Under the pieces are notes generated by a model that ran no database searches, was not told where the DNA came from, and was given only the letters and a program-made list of their open reading frames with translations. 33,688 nucleotides of DNA, from the NCBI GenBank assembly GCA_947628215.1, contig CANQYZ010000018.1, positions 1-33,688 on the forward strand. The letters run 5' to 3'. Origin of the DNA: an uncultured Clostridia bacterium (GTDB lineage Bacteria > Bacillota > Clostridia > TANB77 > CAG-508). Shown here piece by piece: positions 8,741-17,602 of this stretch. Position numbers and translations under genes: made by a program. Within the stretch, counting starts at the first letter, position 1; the number at the start of each line of letters is the position of its first letter.

Positions 8741-9303
8741 TATTTTAATTCCAATCCATCTTTAAAAGCATTACCAACTCTTTTATTTACGCTATAATAT
8801 CCATGTGTATATGGATCAAATGCTATAGCATCTACTTTATCAATATCTACATTATCACCATTCATTACTTTTTCATCAGCAGTTACATTTACAACTTTTC
8901 CAACTACTCCACATCCATATTCATTATCTTGGTATTCTACAAATTCACATTCTAAGCATATTGGAAACTCATTTATAATTGGTGCATCTACATTTTCTGA
9001 TTTTACACAAGAAAGTCCACTATTTTCAAATTTGTTTTTAGTATCATTTCCTGATACTACACCAAAGTAATCAGCTTGTTTTACGTGCTTACTATCTGCA
9101 ATACTTACTGTAAAAGCTTTTCTTTCCTTTATATTTTTTACTGTTTTATGTGTTTCTGTTAAATTTAAAACTACATAATCTCTATCTAACATCATTCCCC
9201 AAGCAGCATTCATAACATCTACACTTTCATCTTCATTATAAGTTCCAATCATTAATACTGGCATCGGAAATATTGCCTCTGTTGTTTTTATACTTTTTCT
9301 CAT
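8740..9303 (-). CDS. flavin reductase-like FMN-binding protein
   Basis: 187 residues of the flavin reductase-like split-barrel family: 'FPMPVLMIGTYNEDESVDVM', 'NAAWGMMLDRDYVVLNLTET', 'HKTVKNIKERKAFTVSI', 'QADYFGVVSGNDTKNKF' and 'CLECEFVEY'. Members bind FMN and pass electrons from NAD(P)H or act as flavoprotein subunits; the acceptor here is unknown. The ATG at 9303 has AGGAGG at good spacing. First gene of a two-gene operon with the cyclophilin-like protein. Confidence 0.88.
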   Translation of the reverse strand: MRKSIKTTEAIFPMPVLMIGTYNEDESVDVMNAAWGMMLDRDYVVLNLTETHKTVKNIKERKAFTVSIADSKHVKQADYFGVVSGNDTKNKFENSGLSCVKSENVDAPIINEFPICLECEFVEYQDNEYGCGVVGKVVNVTADEKVMNGDNVDIDKVDAIAFDPYTHGYYSVNKRVGNAFKDGLELK

Positions 9304-9350
9304 AACAAACCTCCTAAAAAAATTTTTTATTGTTATATATATTTTATGTG

Positions 9351-9420
9351 ATTTACTTCATTTTATAAATGAATAATATCATAAAAGAGAATAATTTAAA
9401 AGCAAATTATTCTCTCTTTA
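9351..9420. repeat. 70-bp direct repeat, copy 1, containing a terminator
   Basis: About 85-90% identical to 10121-10190. It contains a perfect 12-bp hairpin, AGAGAATAATTT / AAATTATTCTCT at 9386-9415, which should terminate the toxin-antitoxin transcript. The two copies flank the toxin-antitoxin pair. Confidence 0.8.
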
Positions 9421-9425
9421 TATTA

Positions 9426-9683
9426 TTATTTATAATGACCTTTACATTGTATTACTTGTATTTGATTATCTTTAATCTTATATATTAGTCTATTAACTTC
9501 ATCAATTCTTCTACTATAATAACCACTTAAATTTTCTTTTAGCATTTCTGGTTTTCCGATACCTAAAAAATTATTACGCTTAATATCTAGCAGTAACATA
9601 TTTATTCTTTTTAAAGTTTTTTTATCTTGTAACTGCCAGTAACAGTATTCTTCCCACGCTTTTTCTGTAAAATTAATGTTAAT
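9426..9683 (-). CDS. yoeB: YoeB/Txe-family mRNA-interferase toxin with a non-canonical start
   Basis: About 85 residues. 'FTEKAWEEYCYWQLQDKKT', 'RINMLLLDIKRNNF', 'GIGKPEMLKENLSGYYSRR', 'RLIYKIKD' and the C-terminal 'CKGHYK' match YoeB along its whole length. The catalytic set (Glu in KPEMLKE, Arg in YYSRRI, final His) is present. YoeB cleaves mRNA in the ribosomal A site. No ATG, GTG or TTG lies in frame between the upstream in-frame TGA and the conserved start of the domain. Translation must begin at ATA 9686 or ATT 9683/9677, which sit 7-16 bases after AGGAG. It overlaps the antitoxin end by a few bases. Confidence 0.82.
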   Translation of the reverse strand: MNINFTEKAWEEYCYWQLQDKKTLKRINMLLLDIKRNNFLGIGKPEMLKENLSGYYSRRIDEVNRLIYKIKDNQIQVIQCKGHYK

Positions 9684-9951
9684 TATTGCTCATCTCCTCT
9701 AATTCTTCCATTGTTTTAGTAACAACTTTTCCTTCTTCTAATTGTTTTATAGATTCTTTTATAGCTTTTTGGTTGCTTTCAGAATAAAATGGATCTATTG
9801 AAACATCAAATGGGATTCTTTTTTCACGAATCATTTTTTTAGCAAATATATTAAACGCTGTTGACATTGTTATTCCTAATTCTGCACATAATGTTTCTAA
9901 TTGTTTTTTTGTTTCCTCTTCTATTCTAAAATTAACTAACGTTTGAGCCAT
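9679..9951 (-). CDS. RelB/DinJ-family antitoxin
   Basis: 90 residues. The N-terminal ribbon-helix-helix segment 'QTLVNFRIEEETKKQLETLC' and 'LGITMSTAFNIFAKKMIRE' are typical of RelB/DinJ. The C-terminal tail 'EEGKVVTKTMEELEEM' should wrap the toxin. The antitoxin should neutralise YoeB and repress their shared promoter. The start at 9951 has GGGGGA upstream. The stop codon lies inside the start region of the toxin, so toxin synthesis is probably coupled to antitoxin translation. Confidence 0.88.
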   Translation of the reverse strand: MAQTLVNFRIEEETKKQLETLCAELGITMSTAFNIFAKKMIREKRIPFDVSIDPFYSESNQKAIKESIKQLEEGKVVTKTMEELEEMSNN

Positions 9952-10120
9952 CTTTATCCCCCCTCTAAAATAGATTTTACACTATGCTTTATTATTTGTC
10001 AATACGTTTTATTTATTTTGTATGTATCTTATAAATACTTTTTCTTTATTTTTTATGTTTTATATAATTAATACTGTATTCTAAAAAAGACTTATTTAGA
10101 TTATTATATTATTTTATACA

Positions 10121-10190
10121 ATTTACTCTATTTTATAAATGCATAATATTATAAAAGAGAATAATTTAAAAGTAAATTACTCTCTTTTAT
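10121..10190. repeat. 70-bp direct repeat, copy 2, containing a terminator
   Basis: Second copy of 9351-9420. The hairpin at 10156-10185 keeps a 12-bp stem with one mismatch. It terminates the DUF2798 gene transcript. Confidence 0.8.
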
Positions 10191-10211
10191 ATTTTACATA
10201 AATTTCACAAG

Positions 10212-10759
10212 TTAAGCTACTTGCTTTTCAGCTAAATTTTCTGTTTCTGCACTTTTCTTTTCATTACTTTCAAAAATTGCTCTAAATATAGTTCTAGTTA
10301 ATGGTTGTATAAAAAATAATTGTGAAAGTAGTGCAAATGGAAAATTTAATACTACTTTTTGTAACCAATATGGAATAAAATTAATAACAAAATTATTAAA
10401 TGATCCTCCCATAATGCCTACTGTTATGATTCCATTATATAAAATAGTAGCTAAAAAGCTCATTAATGGACACATAATTCCAACTGTAGCACAAATTATT
10501 GCAGTTTCTACTATCATATGATCATTTTTTTCAGGATTAATTGCTTTTAATGCAAATTTTACTGATAAAGGACTTCCTATAAAAATCTCACATAAATAAG
10601 CAAGTATAAATTCAATAGGTATAAAAATAAGTGAATTTTTTATTACATCTATATTAAAACCTCCTGCTTCATATGATGAACAAAAAAAACAAAGCATGGC
10701 ACTGTTATAATTACAGTAATAAGTGCAAACATTAGTCTTTGAAATTTTGTCTTTGGCAT
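10212..10759 (-). CDS. DUF2798 membrane protein with a frameshift at a T8 run
   Basis: About 182 residues when joined. The N-terminal part 'MPKTKFQRLMFALITVIITV' is the standard start of DUF2798 proteins, with AGGAG upstream of ATG 10759. The rest continues in another frame after eight T residues (+ strand A8 at 10682-10689): 'EAGGFNIDVIKNSLIFIPIE', then 'EIFIGSPLSVKFALKAINPE', 'IMCPLMSFLATILYN' and 'FPFALLSQLFFIQPLTRTIF'. Nine Ts would restore one frame, so this is either a sequencing/assembly miscount, a phase-variable tract, or RNA polymerase slippage. It is not a CGG shift. Four membrane helices; function unknown. Confidence 0.78.
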
Positions 10760-10792
10760 TTTCTTCTCCTTTCTTTTTTGCGCGCAAAAAAA

Positions 10793-10852
10793 ACACATGC
10801 TTTCTGATTAGTTGTACCGTAATCAGATTTACGAGCAAAGCTCTACATGTGT
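10793..10852 (-). ncRNA. structured 5' leader, three-way junction with terminator-like U run
   Basis: Between the promoter at 10878-10906 and the DUF2798 start, the minus-strand RNA has three perfect stems. P1 is ACACATG (10846-10852) with CATGTGT (10793-10799). P2 is GAGC-UUU-GCUC (10833-10843). P3 is CUGAUUA / UAAUCAG (10804-10826) with a nine-base loop. P1 is followed at once by eight U residues and then the ribosome binding site, the layout of a riboswitch or attenuator expression platform. I do not recognise a known class. It is not a tRNA: the D-arm loop is too small and there is no T-arm. Confidence 0.5.
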
Positions 10853-10877
10853 CGTGTCTTTTTATTCGTATTTTGTA

Positions 10878-10906
10878 AATATATCATTAGTTAATTTAAA
10901 AATCAA
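10878..10906 (-). promoter_or_regulatory. promoter of the DUF2798 gene
   Basis: On the minus strand, TTGATT (10901-10906), a 17-base spacer and TATATT (10878-10883). Transcription would start near 10870 and give a leader of about 110 bases. Confidence 0.6.
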
Positions 10907-10950
10907 GTTTTTATTGACTTTATTTTTTTAAATTTATTTTATTCAAATAT

Positions 10951-10997
10951 AAAAATAACTATCATATAAAATAAATTTAAATTGATAGTTATTTTTT
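10951..10997 (-). terminator. intrinsic terminator of the MacB-like gene
   Basis: AAAAATAACTATCA / TGATAGTTATTTTT arms lie about 50 bases after the stop of 11046-14361, with a T run on the minus strand. The remainder of 10861-11045 holds only this hairpin and the DUF2798 promoter. Confidence 0.7.
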
Positions 10998-11045
10998 AAT
11001 TCTATATTATCATCAAAATTATAAGCTTCACATATTACTTTAATT

Positions 11046-14000
11046 TTATTCTGTTCTAAGTGCTATAACTGGATCTTTCTTAGATGCTGCACGAGCTGGA
11101 ATTAATCCACCTATTAAAGTTAAAACAACACTTAATATTACTAAAAATACAGCATTTCCTACATATAAAGTTACTGTAAGTGGTATGTTACCTGTAAAGC
11201 TATGAAGTACTTTATTTATAATAGGAATCAAAGCATAAGATATACCAATTCCAAATGCACCTGATAAAAATCCTATTATAAATGTCTCTGCATTAAATAT
11301 TGAAGATATGTTTCTCTTTGATGCACCCATAGCTCTTAATATACCAATTTCTTTTGTTCTTTCATAAACAGAAATATATGTTATTATTCCTATCATAATT
11401 GAAGATACTATAAGTGATATTGATATAAATGCAATTAATACATAAGTTACTGCATTTACAATAGTCTTTACAGAGTTCATAAGAATTCCTGTTGCATCTG
11501 TATAGTGAATTACTTTATCTTCTTTTCCCTCTTTTTCCATTTTGTTATTATAATCATCTATAAATTTTATAAATTCTTCTTTTCCATCAAAGCTATCAAA
11601 GTAGAATGACATAAATGTTGGTTCTTCTAAATTTTGATATCCAAGTGATATTAAATTTGTTTTAGCAGTTTTATCTTCTCCTGACATCATAGAAGTTATA
11701 ATTCTTGTAATTTCCTCTTCTGTAATATTTACTTTAAAAGCTCCTGCAATTTTCTTTTGATCTACATTAAATGCTGATGCAAAACTACTTGTTAGGTTTG
11801 ATGTAAGCTCTCCTACTTTTGTTAAAACTGTCTTTTTCATTACAGCTTCTGTCATTGCTTTTGCCATTTGATTTTCAGTCTCTTTTATTGCACTATTTGA
11901 TGTAAAACTTGAAATTACTGTAGATACAATTTGGTCATTTACAACTACTTTTACTTCTGGAATAACACCTTCTACATTTCCTGGTAGATCTCCACCTGGA
12001 ACTAATGTATTTGTATCTGTATTCTCTTCTAGAGTTCCATTTGTTACTTCATTTTCCGTAGTTTCGTTATTAGTATTAGTATCTCCTGCACCTTCTGTAA
12101 CTTCTCCATAAGATTCACTAGGTAGATTTCCGCCAGGCACCATACTTTGCATCATTGTCTTATATGCTACTACATACGCTTGTAGTAAACTCTTTAATAA
12201 TCCTGAATATACTGTTTTTAATGTTTTCTTTGGAATTACATATTTTTTCTCAAGTGATGTAAATATCTTAGTAGCCTCTTTTCCATTTAAATAATTTGAT
12301 ACTATTTTATCTATTTTTTCCTCATCAATTTTACCTTTTATACTATTAAACATTCCTTTTGCAAGTGTATTTAAATATTTTGAAAAATCTTTTTTAGCTG
12401 GATCTGTATCAGTAGATAGAGCATCATTTATCTCTTTCATATAATTTTTAGTTTTATTCTCTAAGTCTTTTTTATCTATTTTTATGTTAAAAGCACTTTC
12501 TAAAGCTTTAGTATCAATATCTAGAAAATCTTTAAAATCTAGTCCAAGCTCATCTTTTTTCTCATCAAATCTTGAACCAGAAAATACATCTACTTCTTTG
12601 TCAGCTAATTGCTTTTGTACTATTTCAGTACCTTCTGAGTAATTTATTATATAATCTATTAAATCTGATGTATAATTTACTCCTGGATTTAGCATCATAG
12701 AAGTAGTACCTTCTTTTGGACTTACTATTCCTACTATTTTTAATTTTAAAGCTTTGTCATATATATTCTGCATATACTTATCATTTTCAGACATATCTTC
12801 ATAAATATCATATTTTTCATTATATTTATAAAGATCTGTTGGAAGTACAAGTTTTAGTTCTACATTCATTAAGTCATCATATGAAAATTTAAGTGGCTCA
12901 TTATTTACTTCAGCTTTTTCACCATTCATTATTTTTGTTACTATATCTGATAATTCATCTGTATCTCTTAATCCTAAAGAATATACTAAAAAATCTGAAA
13001 TTTTATTTGGCTCAGACAATACTATCATCATTTCATCATATTTTTCTGGTAAACGACCTGCCAAAATATCATAAGAATTTCTTATTGCATCTTTATCACT
13101 AATCATTTTAGAATATGTTGAAGTCATTGATGCCATCATAGTAGATGAACCATAATTAAATAAGTTACTTGGATTTAGTTTTGCCATTTTTTTAGTCGCA
13201 TCAATTGTGTAAATATTAGGCTCTACACTATATTTATATTCTACTGATGATACATTTTTATTTACTTTGTCTTCATTTTCTTCTAAGTATTTTTTGAAGC
13301 TCTTTAAATCATTAGTTGTAAGAGCAGACAATATATTTGAAATATACTGTTCTTCTTTTACTTCTGATTTATCATTTGATTCTTCATCTTCTGATGTCAT
13401 AGAAAGTAACATAGATGTTAGATCTGTACTTTCTTCTGCAACAGTAAGTGGATATGATGTTAAAGTATCTTCTTGTATACTATCTACATATCCTTGGAAT
13501 CCATTTGAAATTGCTTGAACAAGTGCAATTCCTATTATTCCTATTGAACCTGCAAAAGAAACTAAAATAGTTCTTCCTTTTTTTGTTAGAAGATTATTTA
13601 AGCTTAATCTAAATGCTGTCCAAAGCTTCATAGATGTTCTTTTTATTTTCTTTGTATCTACTTTTTCTTCACTTATATTTTCTACTACTGGATCTGAATC
13701 TTCAGTAATAGTTCCATCTAATATTCTTATAATTCTACTTGAATATTTTTCAGCAAGTTCTGGATTATGTGTTACCATTATAATTAGCTTATCTTTTGAT
13801 ATTTTTTTAAGTATTTCCATAACTTGCACACTAGTCTTTGTGTCTAGAGCTCCTGTTGGCTCATCAGCTAGGATAATATCTGGATTATTAACTAATGCTC
13901 TTGCTATTGCAACTCTTTGCATTTGACCACCAGATAATTGGTTTGGTTTTTTATTTATATGATCTTTTAATCCTACTTCTTCTAGAGCTTTTATTGCTCT

Positions 14001-14361
14001 TTGCTTACGTTCTTTTTTAGAAATTCCACCTATTGTAAGAGCAAGTTCAACATTTGATAATACTGTTTGATGGCTTATTAAATTATAACTTTGGAAAATA
14101 AATCCTACTTTATAATTTCTATAAGCATCCCAATCTCTATCTTTAAACTTCTTCGTAGATTTTCCATTAATAATTAAATCTCCTGTTGTATATCTATCTA
14201 ATCCACCTATAATATTTAATAGAGTAGTCTTTCCGGCAACCACTTTGACCTAAAATAGAAACAAACTCTGCTTCTCTAAATTTTAGGCTAATTCCTTTAA
14301 GTGCTTTTACTTTTTCTTCACCACTATTATAAGTTTTTGTTATCTCCTTTAGCTCTAGCAT
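11046..14361 (-). CDS. MacB/LolD-FtsX-type ABC transporter, ATPase fused to permease, with one CGGA recoding site
   Basis: 1,104 residues after recoding. The N-terminal ATPase (about 1-220) begins 'MLELKEITKTYNSGEEKVKA' and has Walker A 'GQSGCGKTT', Q-loop 'FIFQSYNLI', signature 'LSGGQMQRVA' and Walker B 'DIILADEPTGALDT'. It is fused to a long FtsX-type permease: one helix near residue 270, a ~650-residue extracytoplasmic domain with an Asn/Thr-rich stretch, then three helices with 'RTKEIGILRAMGASKRNI'. Such proteins work by mechanotransmission in peptide or lipoprotein export and in antimicrobial-peptide resistance. The CGGA gives G43, the P-loop glycine before Lys. In triplet reading the first 42 codons are cut off. 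Confidence 0.92.
14232..14235 (-). other. CGGA +1 recoding site inside Walker A (MacB-like)
   Basis: TGC-CGGA-AAG gives C-G-K in 'GQSGCGKTT'. GxxGxGK(T/S) spacing permits exactly one residue for these four bases, and it must be Gly. Confidence 0.92.
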
Positions 14362-14472
14362 TTTCTAAATCCTTCCTTTTAAGCTTAATCTATAAGTATT
14401 TTTATTTTTTTAAATTTTATAAACAAATGTAATTATATCATTTTTACTATCATATAGTCTATTGTTTTTTCC

Positions 14473-15063
14473 TTAAATTAACCTTAATTTATCATATACT
14501 TTCTTTATTCCATCTTCTGCAACATTTCCGGTTATCATATTTTCATTATTTCTTCTTTTGCAAAAATCATCTATCTCTTTTATTGCAATATCTACATTTT
14601 CTTTATTTACTTTATCCCCTATTACTTTCATAGCAGTATCTATATATCCACATATTGCACATGCTGCAAGTGCTTTAAAATAAGATATTTCTGGAAGATT
14701 AGATTTTAAATATAACTTTTTGGCCTCTATCTCATTCATTTTAATAGGATTTTTTAAAATAATCTTATCTGATACATAAATTCCATTTTCACTTGTTGTT
14801 TTATATATTTTACTATCATCTGGAATTATAACTTCGCATAAAGTATCTCCCCTAATTATCCATCTAAAAATATATTCTATAGTAGATATATAAAATCCTC
14901 CAATTTCATTTCTATCAGTTGCATTTAAATTTACCTTTTTGTCAGATACTACTACTTCATTTATTGGAAAATATCTTCCATCACTATATTTTAAATCAGT
15001 CTTTATAAATCTATAATATTTTTTAGATTTATCAGCTTCGCATTCAAAAAAATTTCCTATCAT
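14473..15063 (-). CDS. hypothetical protein, DUF7666-like
   Basis: 196 residues, soluble. The middle, 'GGFYISTIEYIFRWIIRGDT' followed by 'CEVIIPDDSKIYKT', resembles small proteins with a 'GG.y.st.e.i..wl..Gd.ly.V.iP.d..i' pattern found in phage and toxin neighbourhoods, but I cannot name the family with confidence. The C-terminal third is helical (residues ~120-190). It contains one ACC-GGA pair in frame, so the C precedes GGA without making an in-frame CGG and no shift occurs. It lies 111 bases upstream of the MacB-like gene. Confidence 0.55.
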   Translation of the reverse strand: MIGNFFECEADKSKKYYRFIKTDLKYSDGRYFPINEVVVSDKKVNLNATDRNEIGGFYISTIEYIFRWIIRGDTLCEVIIPDDSKIYKTTSENGIYVSDKIILKNPIKMNEIEAKKLYLKSNLPEISYFKALAACAICGYIDTAMKVIGDKVNKENVDIAIKEIDDFCKRRNNENMITGNVAEDGIKKVYDKLRLI

Positions 15064-15105
15064 TTAACTTTTTTATTCCTTTTATTTTTTCTTTTTATCT
15101 GTATC

Positions 15106-15330
15106 TTAAGATTTATTATTTAGCTTTCTTCTTCTTTTTCTATCTCTTGCTATTTTTCTATTTATAAAAAATCTAATTACATCAATTACCATTAATCCAA
15201 TTGTAAGCGATAAAGCATATAAAAAAATATTACCACCTACAAATCCAAAAAGCTTTGCAATTAATGTAACTACTAAAGATATAATATAGCACATAATAAG
15301 ATATAAAATTTTTCTTACGTTTTCATTCAT
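15106..15330 (-). CDS. small membrane protein, two helices
   Basis: 74 residues. Two hydrophobic segments (about residues 7-25, 'LYLIMCYIISLVVTLIAKLF', and 30-52) are followed by a strongly basic tail ending 'RKIARDRKRRRKLNNK', which should be cytosolic. No family is recognised. GGAG precedes the ATG at 15330. It sits in a string of small same-strand membrane genes (16600-14473) that look like one operon. Confidence 0.55.
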   Translation of the reverse strand: MNENVRKILYLIMCYIISLVVTLIAKLFGFVGGNIFLYALSLTIGLMVIDVIRFFINRKIARDRKRRRKLNNKS

Positions 15331-15360
15331 TTTTACTTTTTCTCCTTTTTATCTTTTGAA

Positions 15361-15951
15361 TTATTTGTCTATCTCTAATTTTCTTTTTCTTATTTTCAAA
15401 TATAAATTTAGAATACTTCCTAAAATAAATCCAAATATTATTCCAATATCTATGTTATAAAATAAATTGTTTAATATGTATATGTTTTTAAAAGAAAATG
15501 TAAATATAAAAAATCCTGCTATTATAAAGGCAAAATTAATAATCTCTTTTTTAGCACTTTTCTTTTTCATTACTTTCTTTAAAATAGTAAAAAAAGTTCC
15601 TGCACAAATAGCTCCTGCTATTCCCGTTAGAAAATACATTAAAAATCCAAATTTATCAGTATATCCAGATTTTATAAATCTTATCATATAATATGATATA
15701 TTCATAAAAGAAATAACTACAGCTGGATTTAATATAGATAGCATATAATTTTCTGAAAAAAGTGCAAATATAATTAAAACAATTCCCCAGAAAAGGTAAG
15801 ATTGCATAATATTATTTAAAAAAGTATTGTTTATAATTAAAGAAAATTCTGTTATAGCTCCAAGTATTAATCCTATAATCAAACTTGAAATTATATTTAT
15901 TATTACTACTTTTTTCTCACTTTTTTTTATCTCTTTAGTCTCCAAAAGCAT
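15361..15951 (-). CDS. multi-pass membrane protein of unknown function
   Basis: About 196 residues with roughly six hydrophobic segments and short basic loops, ending 'LKIRKRKLEID'. The segment 'LTGIAGAICAGTFFTILKKV' is the most conserved-looking part. The start is uncertain. GGAGG lies inside the end of the upstream gene; ATG 15951 is only two bases from it, while TTG 15945 is eight bases away and fits better. The 5' end overlaps the upstream PepSY-like gene, suggesting translational coupling. Confidence 0.5.
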   Translation of the reverse strand: MLLETKEIKKSEKKVVIINIISSLIIGLILGAITEFSLIINNTFLNNIMQSYLFWGIVLIIFALFSENYMLSILNPAVVISFMNISYYMIRFIKSGYTDKFGFLMYFLTGIAGAICAGTFFTILKKVMKKKSAKKEIINFAFIIAGFFIFTFSFKNIYILNNLFYNIDIGIIFGFILGSILNLYLKIRKRKLEIDK

Positions 15952-16600
15952 TTCCTCCAATTATAAGTCCTGTCGTAACATCCACATAGATTGAAACTCC
16001 ACATCCCATATCATTTTCTCTTCTAAAGACATAACATTTTCTTTTAATATTTTGGTAGACCTTATCTCCTTCCTCATGCAGTCTTGTAAAATAATTGTTT
16101 GCATACACTTCTTCTATTTGTACCCATTCAGATTCTTTATTATCTACTCCTTCTCCTGCTATTCTTCTTTTTGATTCTTCAAAGCCTTTTTCTGCTATTT
16201 TTTTAGCTTCTTTTTCTGCGATTTTTACTTTATTACTTTCCGGTTTATAACTTTCAAAATCTTTTAAAAAGACCTTTTCATCTAAATTTTTTACATCATC
16301 ATAATACAAATCACTTTTTAATTTAGGGCTTAAGTTGTCTTCATCATCTTGCACATTTGAATCTTCCCCTTTTTCTTTTTCTGTACTTTCATTATCTTCT
16401 TCTGTTTCTTCTTTCAAATTTGCTAATTCATTATTTAAAGCACTTATGCTTTCTTCTTTTTTTATATTATCACTTTTTAAAGCCTTTACTTCATCTTTTA
16501 ATTTTTGATTTTGATCAGATAATTTCTCAAAAAATAGTATACTAAGTATTGCTAATATAAAAATTATAATAGAAATTATTATATAAAATTTTTTATTCAT
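15935..16600 (-). CDS. membrane-anchored protein with coiled coil and PepSY-like C-terminus
   Basis: 221 residues. An N-terminal signal anchor ('FYIIISIIIFILAILSILFF') is followed by a Lys/Glu heptad-like coiled coil (residues ~30-85), an acidic linker, and a C-terminal domain with 'KIAEKEAKKIAEKGFEESKR' and 'GVSIYVDVTTGLIIGGNAFG'. The 'VDVTTGxIIGG' ending is what PepSY-type domains have. The protein should sit outside the membrane. It overlaps the next gene by about 17 bases. Confidence 0.6.
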   Translation of the reverse strand: MNKKFYIIISIIIFILAILSILFFEKLSDQNQKLKDEVKALKSDNIKKEESISALNNELANLKEETEEDNESTEKEKGEDSNVQDDEDNLSPKLKSDLYYDDVKNLDEKVFLKDFESYKPESNKVKIAEKEAKKIAEKGFEESKRRIAGEGVDNKESEWVQIEEVYANNYFTRLHEEGDKVYQNIKRKCYVFRRENDMGCGVSIYVDVTTGLIIGGNAFGD

Positions 16601-16680
16601 TTTTTACTTAAAAACCATCCTTTTTTAATAATAAAATAATATCTTAAATTTACTTAAAATTCAACATTTTAGATACAAAA

Positions 16681-16703
16681 AAAGGTGAAAGTAATCACCT
16701 TTT
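16681..16703 (-). terminator. terminator of the regulator/ABC operon
   Basis: AAAGGTG / CACCTTT stem immediately at the stop codon of the histidine kinase gene, followed by a minus-strand T7 run. Confidence 0.75.
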
Positions 16704-17581
16704 TAAATCTTTATTTCTATAGTAAAAATATTGTTTTCATATCTTCCATTTATTTTTCCATTATTTAATTCAATTAATTCTTTTGCAATTGAAAGTCCTA
16801 CTCCATTAGACTTTTGACCATTTTCAACAGTATAATATCTATTAAAAATTTTTTCTACGCTTGATGTATCTAACATATTAGCTTCATTAGAAAAAACAAT
16901 ATCTCCTGTTTTTTCTAATGATATTTTTACATTGCCAGTACTATATTTACTTATATTAGATAAAATATTTTCAAACGCTCTTAATATAGAAGTTCTATTA
17001 ACATTTCTATATACAAATTCTTTACAAATATTTATTTTTGGATTTATATTTTTTTGTTTAAATATACTATAATAGTTTGCTATTGCCTCTTCTAAGATTT
17101 CATTTATTAAACATTTTTCTTTTTTTATATTTTGGGAAAAATCTATTATCTTAGTAAAATCAAATAAACTTTCTGTTAAATCTATTAAATCATTTGTTTT
17201 TCTATCTATTATTTTTAAATATTCATCTTTTTTATCATCATTTTCTTTAATTAAATCTATATATCCTTTTACTGCTGTAAGTGGTGTTCTCATATCATGA
17301 GAAATATTTGTTATATTCTTTTTTAATTCTCTATTTCCATTTTCATAAGTTAATCTTTGCTCTCTTAAAACTTTTAGTTCTTTATTTAAAGACTTCACGA
17401 GCTTTGTTACTTCTCTATCCCCATTTGAAGTAGTAATCAAATTATTTGTATCTGAATTTAATATCTTTTCTAAAGAAGATTCTATATATTTTAAATCTTT
17501 TTTTATTAAATAAATTTTTAAAACAAGTAAAATTATAAAAATTACTAATACACTTATTACTAGATAACTAAAAATACTCAT
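16703..17581 (-). CDS. sensor histidine kinase
   Basis: 292 residues. One N-terminal membrane helix (residues ~4-24) is followed by a HAMP-like or coiled segment, the HisKA box 'NISHDMRTPLTAVKG' (phospho-His H95) and an HATPase domain with 'LRAFENILSNISKYS' (N box) and 'SNGVGLSIAKELIELNNGKI' (G box). It has no large extracytoplasmic sensor, as in intramembrane-sensing kinases that monitor an ABC partner. Last gene of the operon with the response regulator, ABC ATPase and permease, which suggests cell-envelope or peptide stress sensing. Confidence 0.9.
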   Translation of the reverse strand: MSIFSYLVISVLVIFIILLVLKIYLIKKDLKYIESSLEKILNSDTNNLITTSNGDREVTKLVKSLNKELKVLREQRLTYENGNRELKKNITNISHDMRTPLTAVKGYIDLIKENDDKKDEYLKIIDRKTNDLIDLTESLFDFTKIIDFSQNIKKEKCLINEILEEAIANYYSIFKQKNINPKINICKEFVYRNVNRTSILRAFENILSNISKYSTGNVKISLEKTGDIVFSNEANMLDTSSVEKIFNRYYTVENGQKSNGVGLSIAKELIELNNGKINGRYENNIFTIEIKI

Positions 17582-17602
17582 AATTTATTAAACTTTTTCT
17601 CC

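Noticed and set aside
10793..10852. tRNA gene that could decode CGGN
   Set aside because: 7-bp and 4-bp stems look tRNA-like, but there is no T-arm, the putative D loop has three bases, and the third stem has 7 bp with a nine-base loop.
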